From Botryllus schlosseri (taxonomy: Eukaryota; Chordata; Ascidiacea; Stolidobranchia; Styelidae), in contig ATSW01014324.1 of assembly GCA_000444245.1 (NCBI GenBank), positions 1 to 21,732 on the forward strand: a stretch of DNA of 21,732 nucleotides, given 5' to 3'. A program made the position numbers and the translations under genes. Position 1 is the first letter of the stretch. Every line of letters starts with the position of its first letter. A model generated the notes under the pieces. It saw only the letters and a program-made list of their open reading frames with translations, had not been told where the DNA came from and did not search any database. Below, piece by piece: positions 1 through 9,299 of the stretch.

Positions 1-700
1 TCGAACACCTGGTTATATTGCATTTGGTTCTGAACATTTGGTGTGTAATCAGCATAGGTCTTTGTATGTATTGAAACAGTCGCAAAGCTGTTGGAACATT
101 GTGCGTAATCAGTACTTTGGGTCAATCGGGTTCAAACACTGTTATTCTGACTCATGCGTTACTTGCACTGATAAGAATATGTTCATTGTTGATGATGTCA
201 TTTTGGCTTAACCGTCTTATGATCAACTAACTGAAGTGNAGTATAACTTNGGCCCTGAATNTTGCATGGCGGGTATCGGTGAATCNCATTACTGNCGTGA
301 TGTTTNCNTTAAGCAAGACCACACTGAGAAGTGTATCNATTNGCATCAAAAACGATACATTTGCAATTTGATTGATAAATATCGGTCTAGTNTGATACCA
401 AAATGTGTTTCCACTATCTGTGACACTTTCTGGAACTAGAAAGGGATAATGGCTCTNGNAATGCTTTAGNATTGNAATATCAATCAAGTGGGAGTGTTGT
501 AATGTGAATGATTGATGATTAATTGATTGTGCTAGACAGCAACCTTTAGTGTTGCCCCTTTGGTTACTGCGCACGTGCTATTATATAGTCTGACTTTATT
601 CCTTGTATTCTGCTGCTGTGTGAGGAACTCGCGTTCCTGCCTTGACAATAAACCGGCTCACACTTGGTAGTTGTGGCGTGTCTGCTGTTAGAATTCAACA
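1..700 (+). mobile_element. Ty1/copia-like LTR retrotransposon, broken, 3' part
   Basis: This is the downstream part of an LTR retroelement that continues off the left edge. Between about 100 and 440 the + strand carries reverse-transcriptase-like sequence, including an IVDD box (185-196) of the YVDD catalytic type, followed by a stretch resembling the region after the catalytic core in Ty1/copia polymerases. A purine-rich tract (487-494) of polypurine-primer type sits directly before the LTR. Several ambiguous bases fall here, which fits a collapsed multi-copy repeat. The element is clearly broken, with multiple breaks and a shortened interior, so it is an old copy. The copia assignment rests on the residue pattern and on the order RT, polypurine tract, LTR; gypsy or another LTR group is less likely. 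Confidence 0.6.
495..700 (+). repeat. 3' long terminal repeat (206 bp)
   Basis: The segment starts TGTTG and ends CAACA, the inverted TG...CA termini expected of an LTR, and follows a purine-rich tract immediately. Inside are a TATA-like sequence (582-587) and an AATAAA polyadenylation signal (647-652), in the order expected for an LTR promoter and RNA end. A 5-bp target duplication would begin with CTACT at 701, but the matching 5' LTR lies outside the window and cannot be checked. A length near 200 bp is normal for copia-type LTRs. Confidence 0.7.
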
Positions 701-749
701 CTACTATCGAGTGCGACTCGCCTTGCCTTGTAGTAATTCATTCATTTTC

Positions 750-2430
750 TCATGAACAACAAAAATAGCCAATTTTCATTCGGCAAAACCTTGTTTAATA
801 ATACCAAAATAAGGTATTATATCTATTGCTTCCTTTAGTGCCTTCGCCTGACCCTCCCGCGTCGGGTTATAAGGGCCAGAAACGAAAGGCTTATTCGATG
901 GGTCATTACGTCCGATGTCGCATTGGTATTTCATGGATTGGGGGGCGCTGAGTTGGCCCCGCAGGCTATCAAGTTCGGAAGAAAATGGATCATAAACGGC
1001 TGTCAAGACTCCTTCAGGAATGGCGATATTTTCAAGGCCAGTCAAAAGTCAGGAGGTTTGTATGACAGTTTCGCCAGTGCTACCGATTGTGCACAGAGAC
1101 TTTCGAGTTCCGTCTTCACGCTGGGACTGGTGTCTTGTTGTAAGGTTAGGCTACATAGTAATTGGGCCAGTTATTGGCCCAATGCGAATCTCGTGATGAA
1201 CGGGGTTTTGGTGTTCGTGGAGAGAGGGCGAGGTTCTTCGTTGTCAGCGGGGATTCCCAACCTATTCAATCTGACCTCTGATCTCGGCGTGTGCCCACGC
1301 CTACCGTCACGCCGGCGGATTCGGTCGCCGCCGGGGCCCGTTTCTGGGGAGACGTGCATCTTAAAATCCCCAGACTCCTTGCCGGACATGACCGGGCGTG
1401 TATCCGGTTGACCGGCAATAGCTGCTTTGTTTAAACCTTTTGGGGTAGTACTCATGACTGTGGCTGTCGTCATGCATCTATGTGCCGAATCATTACAGTT
1501 ATTCGGACAAGTGCATCCACGAGAGCATTTAGGACCAGTTTTCTCGTGCAGGTCCTTATTTACGCCAGCCGGGATTCCGCGCTCGACGTCTTCATTAATG
1601 GTGCCAGCAGGGATTCCTGACTCGACACATCTTTAGTTAGTGCCAGCAGTGCTAACTGACCCGACACTTTCTCGACTAGTGCCAGCAGGGGCTACCTGAC
1701 CCAACACTAGGGATTTCCCATATTTTTTTGACCTTTTGGGAAAGAAGGTAAGACAGTTGCCGTCGTAAGATCGGCGTATTTATGATTGGTGCCAGCAGGG
1801 ATTCCTGACTCGACACATTTCGCGCCAGTGGTGATTACCATCTCGACACTTGCGCCAGCGGCAACGGCCTGCGGCGACACAGACAACGTGCCGACTCGAC
1901 GCTTATTTGATTTGCAGCTTCCATCAACCCATCATCGGTTACAGTGTCGCGAAGACTGCTTCCGACTTTGGTTCCGTCCCGCTGATCACACGAGATCTCG
2001 TCATGAAGCGTTACTAAAGACAACTCTTCGTTTGCATTAGGCGGAGATTCAAATTCAGTCGCTATGTTTGATAATTGTTGTACATGATCAATCCATTTTA
2101 GACCTACAATATCGAAAGGTCTCCTTTCTCGATCGCAAATGGAGCCGACAGTCCGTCGAAATTGATTATTACTAAGGAGTCAACGTGGGAGGAGTCACCT
2201 ATATCACGTAGTTTCATGTCTATAGGTTGCCGCTCTTTCCAGCTTGGCGGGTATTAGGTTTCTACGACGTTTTTCAATTTGAGAACGCTTCCCGTGTCGG
2301 CGCAGAAAACCCCAGTAGTGATCCTTCGACGATCCTTTCTTTTCATAGATTGGCGTTCGCAGATAGTAAGGAGGTAATCGATGTGTTCGTCTTCAGACTC
2401 TCCCCCGTCCACTGAAATTGCCAAGAAATG
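750..2430 (-). other. Unclassified coding-like relic, minus strand
   Basis: The minus strand holds several open stretches in a row: 1473-1171 (100 codons), 1045-776 (89 codons), 2023-1835 (62 codons), and another that looks coding near 2420-2290. The DNA is more GC-rich than its surroundings and the residues are mixed and hydrophilic, as in real protein. One stretch has a cysteine-rich run (CSRGCTCPNNC) next to repeated VESGIPAG-type peptides. I recognise no domain. It lies next to an LTR element but on the opposite strand, so it may be the relic of a second mobile element or a host pseudogene. It is broken as it stands. Confidence is in its being formerly coding, not in any function. Confidence 0.35.
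1562..1880. repeat. 39-bp tandem repeat, GTGCCAGCAGGG type
   Basis: Copies of a unit beginning G(T/C)GCCAGC and ending near GACTCGACAC start at 1562 (as ACGCCAGCC), 1601, 1640 and 1679, exactly 39 bp apart. After a break, more copies start at 1789, 1822 and 1852 with looser spacing. The copies at 1601-1629 and 1789-1817 are identical over 29 bp. A period of 39 is 13 codons, and on the minus strand the conserved part reads VESGIPAGT, so this was probably a repeat within a protein-coding region. Confidence 0.75.
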
Positions 2431-3872
2431 ACGTTCAGCCCTGGAAGAAGTTCAGTTGGTGCCTCCATTTGATTATAGTGTAGCTTCATGGCGCTTGCCA
2501 TGCAAGTATTCCACACTTGGTTCGATTTACTTCACAGAGCTCAACCCCATCTCCTGGCTTTTCCCATTTTTATTAAAATAACGCGGTTCTAGTGGCCATT
2601 ATTACCCCGCAGGTGGTTAGCAATTTGGGGTCGGTGAGATTGACCGTTGCTTGCTTAGCGACCCAATTTTATGATGTAAGCTAGCCCGGACCCGGTGCGG
2701 TACCAGTTAATAATCTGCCCCAGGGCCGTACATGTATTACATGAGCCCGTTCCCTGTAGAAAGATATATACCGCCCATTTTGTCGTGTACAATACAAGCT
2801 TCAGAACATCCAATCTGGTGATTACGCCATCGCTCATGTGCGTTCGTAGCACATAGAAAGTACCACATGGATAATTGGGCGATTATGGTGCCTTCCTTGT
2901 ACGGTCGAAATCAGACTACCTATTTTCCTGCGTGTTGTGTCAAATTCAAGCGACATCATATGCCAACGATTGCCAGCATACTGCACTGATCACCGGCGTA
3001 AATAACACTCCAAATTGGGTTCAAATTTAGGATCACGTACCATTGTTGGTTTTCTTGCCATGAATTTATTGGAATACTTTCTGCAGCAATTCAAAAGGTC
3101 ATGAATTCCTTGCATTTGCAACGTATCTCCAAGGCTACGCGTAGCTCTCATAGGTCGTGGCTATTTGATACACTCGCATTATAATTATCGTGTAACTCAA
3201 CGCCTGACCTGTCATCGGCTTAGCAGCGAATCTTGGCCGGCTGGGAATTCAACGTCGAGTTAACTTTATGTTTTCTTTCGGCAAATAGTAACAAATTCGC
3301 GGAGTTTAAAAGGGTCCAAAAATTCAACTACAGGTCACATTTCTTCAGTAAATTAACAGTCGGCTGCACGCCTCATATTAACTTTGCTGCAACGAAAGTT
3401 TTTCGCATCTCATTCTAATCACCATATGGCATCGATTATGAAATTTGACTCCTTATAACTTCCTGAATTTGCATCGCACGCCAACAAGCTCTAACGGATA
3501 TTCATTCTATCGGGCCAGATTTAAAAATGTTGCCGCAGTTCGCTGATTGTATCCGCGGCGTCGAGTTCATATTTCGACTCATTCAAAATGGCCGACGAAT
3601 TATTCTTCGGTCAATTTATGGTTGTTTCTAGCAATTATCCTTGTTACACGTACACTACATTAATACCCTCAAGTTCAGATTAATCTACACTACATTTCAA
3701 CCATTTTTTTTTGCTTATACGCCAACTTTTGTTTTTGTTAAATTCACTTGTTCCATATGAGATCAAATAAACTTCAATAAAATATATGCTTCGTCATATT
3801 ACACTCCTTTTACTACCATTCTCTCGAATTACATTCAGTGTTCATCGTGTAACCTAGGGTATTAGTTGCAGC
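2431..3872. other. No recognisable feature
   Basis: No gene, RNA or transposon terminus was recognised here. The open frames are short, unlike any family I know, and typical of chance. The last 8 bp (3865-3872) form the left target duplication of the next element. Confidence 0.5.
3865..3872. repeat. Left target-site duplication of H (GTTGCAGC)
   Basis: The 8 bp match the right copy at 6863-6870 exactly. Confidence 0.85.
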
Positions 3873-3895
3873 CATAGGCGCCGACTTACGAGGTT

Positions 3896-3950
3896 ACGAG
3901 GTGGCGCAGCCACCTCGTGACTATATTTACGAGGTGGCGGCCACCTCGTA
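3896..3950. repeat. Two adjacent hairpins near the left end of H
   Basis: Two inverted repeats built from ACGAGGTGG and CCACCTCGT lie side by side at 3896-3918 and 3928-3950. The second is a near-perfect palindrome. The right end carries one related arm (about 6829-6840). Subterminal palindromic motifs are common transposase-binding or secondary-structure sites in hAT-type elements; that role here is inferred. Confidence 0.7.
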
Positions 3951-4348
3951 CAAAATGCTCAAACGCCCACGTGATTTGTGACTAAGTAATTAGTAATAAG
4001 GCGAATCGATGCGTTCTCGTTAAGAGACGTCTTCGATTTCGATACGCGCATGTGCCAGGCACGTAGCCACGGGGGTTTCGGGGGTAGAGCTTCCCTATTT
4101 GAAAAGCGAAACCACGTCACGTTGAAATGATCATTCTAACTCTAATATTCAGCTGCAATTCAATAATTGTGTAATCAGTGTTCCGCGCGGCGGAATGGCG
4201 AGAAACGTGTTGTCAATTAGCGAGAAGAATCTGTGATGATCTCCCGCTGAGATGGTCGCGAAATTAGGTCATTCATTCTCGTGCGCGTTGCAATCGTCGC
4301 TAGCCTGATTTATCGCGTCTCCATCAAGCCTGGTTCCGCAGGCTTCAA

Positions 4349-4510
4349 CAATCGCATCTGCCATAGGCCTAGTTCACGCTATATCATCGCTTAACTGCGC
4401 AATCGTATCTGCATTGGCGGCTTCGGTATGGTGTGCACGATATCATCACTGGCGTACACAATAGCATCTGCGATAGACCTGGAGTGAAAGATATCATTGC
4501 TGGCCTATGG
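4349..4510. repeat. Degenerate 51-59 bp tandem repeat inside H
   Basis: Three diverged units start with CAAT(C/A)G(C/T)ATCTGC at 4349, 4400 and 4459. Each has a later ATATCAT(C/T)(G/A)C block (about 4381, 4440, 4492). Spacing is 51 and 59 bp, so this is an old array with small length changes. Confidence 0.55.
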
Positions 4511-4726
4511 CCTAACTATCGCGCCCCGGCATGATTTGGCTCCTATCTCTCGATGGTTTCGAGACAATGCGGTCAAGTTTACGCTGATTAGTGATTGTTT
4601 TATGCCATATTGATTAAAAAGCGACATCGCGAAACTGAATAACATCAAATCACTGCAAACAGACTTTAACGTGCGAAATTGATTCCCGCTAATACTTGAA
4701 AGTAACGACCAGAAGATGTGTATCAT

Positions 4727-4734
4727 GTCCCGAG
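4727..4734. repeat. Left target duplication of element I (GTCCCGAG)
   Basis: The exact 8-bp partner lies at 5249-5256. Confidence 0.88.
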
Positions 4735-5248
4735 TAGGGCTGGGCAAAATCGAGTAGCAGAGTGATTCGATTCTGAATCACGTAATATGCTTCGAGTCGA
4801 GTCGAGTAATCGAGTATCACTCGTTATGACGTCATAAAAGAATCTACGTCAAAGTTCAAATATGNACCGTTTATGCCCCCACAAAGAATNTAATGCCGTT
4901 TATCCACCTCNTAAATGATACTTTCGTATTCTTTCGACCATACCGATTTCATTCCACTTGGTGACAATGATGTTGGATAATCATGACTTCGGAAATGTGC
5001 TACGTCCAGTAACCTTCGNAGCTTCNTACCAAATGTTTCNTATGCTACGATACCGCCAATCAANGTTTCAAGGCTTCACCAGTGANAATTGGTATCGAAA
5101 ATATAATTCTTGTTGATAAATTAACTTTCAGTGGCGATAANCGTGTAATTTCAGTACTCGAAANAATCGTATTTTACTACTCGACTCGAATCATCAAAAT
5201 TAATACTCGATTCAGATTCGAGTACTCGAATCATTGTGCCCAGCCCTA
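4735..5248. mobile_element. hAT-type element I, 514 bp, nested in H
   Basis: The element starts TAGGGCTGGGCA and ends in the reverse complement TGCCCAGCCCTA. It is flanked by a perfect 8-bp duplication, GTCCCGAG, at 4727-4734 and 5249-5256. Inside both ends are runs of CGAGT/ACTCG motifs. It has no coding capacity, so it is non-autonomous (MITE-like). It sits inside H and is therefore younger than H. Ambiguous bases cluster in its middle, as expected where near-identical copies were merged in assembly. A diverged copy of the same family is at 14395-16419. Confidence 0.88.
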
Positions 5249-5256
5249 GTCCCGAG
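5249..5256. repeat. Right target duplication of element I (GTCCCGAG)
   Basis: The exact 8-bp partner lies at 4727-4734. Confidence 0.88.
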
Positions 5257-6230
5257 TTCTGAAATACGACAAAGGTTTGAAATAGGTGCAATCAAGTTCG
5301 GACATTTTGATTTGCGAAAACTGTAGCCGAGACTGCGTAATACGCGCGTATTTAATTGTTCACCAAGGATAGTGACTCGCTAATTGACAGCACTCCCGGA
5401 CTCTTTGGCAAGCGTATCATACGCCTAAAATCGCCGATACGAAGAGATTATATGATCTCCATTTACACATGCACTTGACCCTAATTGAATTGATGCTATA
5501 TTGGTAAATTTGAAAAAAAAATCCCAATCCCCCTAATTTTTCGACTGGCCACGCGCCTAGCGTGTGCTGAGAAGCATCATCCTAGATCTCCTCTGCCGAC
5601 CAGGCGCCCAAATATACGTTCTGCTTTTCTGAAATCTAAATTATGTGCACCCACCCATATTCGTTTTTACAAAACCATTCATGAGCTAGCTAGCTTCGTG
5701 ATAGGAAATCGGAGCGCGAAATTGGAGGGTGTGTTGGTGTGCGCCTGCAAATCGGAATTCATTTCTGCGCAGATTCGTTTCTCTAACAAGGCTTTGCCAG
5801 TGACATTAATCGGGAAATGCAGCAATACAGCCTAAACACCGATATAATGAGAAAACAGTTGTCGCGACGAAAGCTACTCAATATGGTGTCACACTCAAAC
5901 CGATTCGTGGCGATACTGATTAGATACACGCTTGTCGCTTTCTCATTTGCCATCATCCATATTTCTTGTTATCTACTTGATACATTCGTACTACGAAACT
6001 GTCGCATAAAGTCATTTTTCAGTCTTCCTTTCATTATTAACTTGATGCATCACAGGATTGAGGGTGGCACAAATTCCGATTTTATTCGATTCGTTTGAAC
6101 AGCGAACCTTCTACATTCCGATAATAAACTTGATTGCTGGATGTACTCGTATCGAGAACAACATTGTCGAATATTAAACTATTAGGCATTAGATGGACAG
6201 TCGCGTCCGGAAGTGGAATTAATTCTAGCC

Positions 6231-6345
6231 CATGGGTGGCCAACCCGCGGCCGTTGAACGAAATTTGTGCGGCCGTCAACACGTAATTCAATTAGTATGT
6301 GTTGGCCGCCATCGACATGCAGATTGAATTTACTAATTGACCGAT
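6231..6345 (-). mobile_element. Fragment of the hAT-type family F inside H
   Basis: The segment begins CATGGGTGGCCAACC, a hAT-type terminus, and continues with a stretch (for example AATTTGTGCGGCCGTC and GTATGTGTTGGC) that matches the reverse complement of 15225-15332, the right end of element F. No partner terminus or 8-bp duplication was found, so this is a truncated or decayed copy. Confidence 0.6.
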
Positions 6346-6780
6346 GTACTCCCGAAATGCTCCGCGAACTTAAATCGGGAAATGCACCAATGTTTTAATC
6401 ATCAAACAATTGCCGCGGTGCAAGTTGGTCAACGCGAAGCAAGAACCCGCAAGAGACAATGACTGATTGGCTGCGCGATTTCGCGTTTATAATCATCATT
6501 ATTGTCTGCTTAAGTATCCAAGAGTTGTCGTGTGTTACTTGCAAGGCCAGTGCGTAGTGTTATTTCGTTAGTCACACTGGGCATTGCGCGTGAATAACAT
6601 TGATGCAACTGCAGATTCCGTTGGACGGACTTCAAATGATCATACCGTTTTAAGATACCATTTAATAAACTCGATTGCATGGTTTGATAGTAATGAGTGC
6701 AAGACCGATAATAAAACGTCACGCGAATGAATTAACTCTGCAAGTACAGCAGCGGCATGCAGTAAAGTTCGTTTTCGTGC

Positions 6781-6817
6781 GACGATGACGTCATCGATAG
6801 GGAACAATTATGACGTC
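6781..6817. promoter_or_regulatory. Paired TGACGTCA palindromes near the right end of H
   Basis: Two TGACGTCA octamers, the full CRE/ATF consensus, lie about 25 bp apart just inside the right terminus of H. The first is within the longer palindrome GATGACGTCATC. The motif is seen directly; any activity as a CREB/ATF site is inferred. They may instead be structural parts of the transposon end. Confidence 0.3.
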
Positions 6818-6862
6818 ACAAGACTTCGCCACCTCGTAAAAAAGTAAAAGTCGGCGCCTATG

Positions 6863-6870
6863 GTTGCAGC
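6863..6870. repeat. Right target-site duplication of H (GTTGCAGC)
   Basis: This is the exact 8-bp partner of 3865-3872 and directly follows the CCTATG end of the element. Confidence 0.85.
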
Positions 6871-7430
6871 TGAACCAAAATCACTGTATCTTGCATATAT
6901 TCGGATTGTTCGGGAAACGCTGGTGTAACCCGTGAGATCGAATAATCATTCAAATATTGTGCATTTCACTAAGTCTCGATTGTTCTCTCAAAAATAAATT
7001 GACCGCAAACGAAGTGATCGGAGCTTACAGCTTACGTTGTCGTAACTTGAGGACTAAAGTAATAAAATAGCGAAATGTCTATTTCTGTTTTCACCTTAAC
7101 CAAACCTCTTGTCTTATTGAAATCGAATATAGTTTATATAGTTCTCAACCATTGGCGCAGGCTCGAATTGTATCATCAACTTGTAAATGGGTAATGTGTT
7201 CCATTTTATCAATTCGTTTGTCTATTCTCTATTTTGGCTGGTAATTATAAACTGAGGCTATGCAAATACGTAGTTTATCAGTTCTACGTATATGTGAGCG
7301 ATACAGCGTCTTGCGAGTATATTTAACTCTGTATTCGTTCATCGGTTCGGAATTAATGACCACCCAATCTGTATTTCAGACAGCCAGCAAATTGCAATGA
7401 CGTAATGATGCCTCATACTTCGAAAAGGCA
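6871..7430. other. No recognisable feature
   Basis: This is AT-rich sequence with no gene or clear repeat. It is bounded by the right duplication of H and the ACTTG-repeat element. Confidence 0.5.
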
Positions 7431-7627
7431 ACTTGACTTGAAATGTGACTTGACTCGTGACTTGACTTGACTTGACTCGACTTGACTCGAGTCACCTCCA
7501 AAAATCGAGTGACTTGACTTGACTCGAGTCACCTTTGAAAATCGATAGACTTGACTTGACTCGAGTCAAAATGTGCAATGACTCGAAATGACTTGTGACT
7601 CGAAGGTAGTGACTTGATCCCAACACT
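7431..7627 (-). mobile_element. hAT-type right end made of (ACTTG/ACTCG) repeats
   Basis: The stretch is composed almost wholly of GACTTGACTTGACTCG-type pentamer repeats mixed with CTCGAGTCA, and ends in CCCAACACTG, the reverse complement of CAGTGTTGGG, a terminus typical of some non-autonomous hAT families. No matching left terminus or 8-bp duplication is visible upstream, so the element appears to lack its other end. The boundary at 7431 is approximate. Confidence 0.55.
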
Positions 7628-7713
7628 GGTGTATTGTACCACATCAATTTGTTCAACTTCTCGATGCTTCATATTCGATCCTCTATATTGGCTGGTTATA
7701 TAACACTGTAGCA

Positions 7714-7872
7714 CAGAGGTGAGCAATCTACGGCCCGCAACACCGTCCTGTGCGGCCCACGAGAGTCAAATGAAACTAATTAAAATATTGATAAAATGCG
7801 TACTTAAAATCGAAATAATGCAAGGACTTGATTAACTTTTTGTTAGTATATTTCACCATGATAATTCTAAGG
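7714..7872 (+). mobile_element. hAT-type left terminus (CAGAGGTGAGCAA...CGGCCCGC)
   Basis: The start CAGAGGTGAGCAATCTACGGCCCGCAAC closely follows the widespread hAT terminus in which CAGNGGTGNGCAA is followed by ACGGCCCGC. The downstream boundary is set only by the next terminus at 7873; its own right end is not identified. Confidence 0.45.
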
Positions 7873-7998
7873 CAGTGGTTCTCAATCTGGGGGGAAGCAC
7901 CCCCCTTGGTGGCGTGAAAGCATCTGAAGGGGATGCGAAGCTGAGCTCAATTTAAAAAAAATGAGGACAAAGCCCCCTAAAGGAGGACGTAGGTAACA
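7873..7998 (+). mobile_element. hAT-type left terminus (CAGTGGTTCTCAA) and family-J fragment
   Basis: CAGTGGTTCTCAATCTGGGG at 7873 is a classic hAT terminus. The compatible inverted terminus nearest in sequence ends at 10381 (TTGAGAACCACTG), but the flanking octamers (TTCTAAGG and AGGTAGCG) do not match, so a single element 7873-10381 is not proven. From about 7957 to 7998 the sequence matches the last 45 bp of element J (compare 16075-16118), including TAAAGGAGGACGTA. This is therefore a composite of at least two old pieces. Confidence 0.5.
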
Positions 7999-8557
7999 AT
8001 AAACTTACATTATTACAATTCGCTTCATGCGAACCATTGACTCTCAAGTACTCTACAGATATTTTGACTCTGACCCGTACTCGGATAATGTTTGGGCGTT
8101 GTTTGAATGGTATTATTATATATCATTGTAAAAATCAGCGTTTATTATGCATATTTAGTATCTTGGTTCTGACAGGTTCGCGATATCTGATCGTAATTAT
8201 TTTCCGCTAAATAATTTTAGTTGGCGGTATAGTTTTTTGCCTTACGCAACTTGATAAAAACTGGTTAACCCTTAACGCCGGAGTGGAATTGGTGGCAACG
8301 TCACGCAGGATTTTCTGTTTAATTCCTTAATTATTCTATATAGAAAAGCTCTCATCACGCAGGATTTATTTCAAAAAATGGACAGAGATTTCATATAGGC
8401 CTTAACGGATCGTGCTGTTATTTTGTGTGCGCCTTTGCTTTTCCTTAATTTCTAATTTTGGCAAGTCGAAAGCTTTACGGGATAAAAGGCATTTAGTCTG
8501 TTGTTTCTGAAGATAAGATTATCAATTTGATATTTAACAAAAGCATCCATTAGCCCT

Positions 8558-8700
8558 GTATGGAATCGGTCTCCTGTGCTCACAAACTTCTTTGTTTTTT
8601 TTTGGTTATTTTTATTAAATTACCCTACTTCAACTTGGAGAATCATCGCCGCTCACATGTCATATATTAGGCAAAACGTACCGAGATTCCAGTAGTAGGG
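8558..8700 (+). repeat. Direct repeat copy 1 (pair with 9300-9590)
   Basis: The blocks TGTATGGAATCGGT, TCCTGTGCTCAC, TTTTTATTAAATTACC and TTCAACTTGGAGAATCATCGC occur here and again, in order, at 9300-9590. The second copy has the minisatellite inserted between the first two blocks. It is either a local duplication or two fragments of one repeat family. Confidence 0.65.
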
Positions 8701-9299
8701 CCATTAGCCACAGTCACTTTTCTATACTACTTGAGGTTAAGTTGAGGATAAATCAATCTTCATATGATGTAAAATTATCCTTCCTACCGGTATCTTTTTA
8801 CTTAGTTTTGAGCTCTTGACATTGTGCTTGAACTGTTTTTAACATCTTTGTAGAGCGCTGATGTCTTTTCACATTGATTGTTATAAAGCCTTGTTTAGTT
8901 ACCCCCACGTTAGTAAACTGTTACTTGAATTGTCGCAGTGGTTCCCCAACTGGGGGGAATTGTCCCATGGGGTAGGGAATTTTGTAATTTGCAGGGGGAT
9001 TCTGAACTTAGGATTGTCCAATTGTAAACCAGAGAGACGCACACCTGGATTTATCTCAATAATGATCGGTGAATTTGACTGTTTCCATTTATCGGAATAT
9101 AACAAAAATTTTAGACACCTCAAAGGGTCGTTTACCTAATCTGCATCCGATGCCCTAGTGGACACTGTCAAAATACACGATTCTGGTTGCCAACAGTGTG
9201 AGATCCAATTATGAGAGACAATTGTGGTATGGCAATAGTTTCTTGTCACTGCGCGAGCCTTGAAACCTTGATACAAGGTATAGCACTGCTGTTCTCACC

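Larger units (their letters stand above)
3873..6862. mobile_element. hAT-type DNA transposon H, 2990 bp, non-autonomous
   Basis: The left end starts CATAGGCGCCGACTT and the right end is its exact reverse complement, a 15-bp perfect terminal inverted repeat. Both ends continue into ACGAGGTGGCG motifs. The element is flanked by a perfect 8-bp direct duplication, GTTGCAGC, at 3865-3872 and 6863-6870. An 8-bp duplication and CA...TG ends fit the hAT superfamily, although this particular terminal motif is one I cannot name. It carries no recognisable transposase; the longest open frame (5817-6098) has no transposase motif. Removing the nested 514-bp insertion and its duplicated 8 bp leaves about 2.47 kb. 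It may be a non-autonomous derivative or a host for other fragments, such as the piece at 6231. Confidence 0.85.

Noticed and set aside
4349-4510. CRISPR-like array
   Set aside because: Three diverged, unequally spaced units in animal transposon DNA; this is a degenerate tandem repeat.
5817-6098. 93-codon + frame inside element H as a transposase or membrane protein
   Set aside because: Hydrophobic but without recognisable motifs, and ending near other AT-rich chance frames.
7149-7713. Apparent duplication of CTCTATNTTGGCTGGTNAT around the ACTTG element
   Set aside because: The match (about 7228 and 7681) is short and the surrounding alignment is too loose to call a target duplication or repeat.
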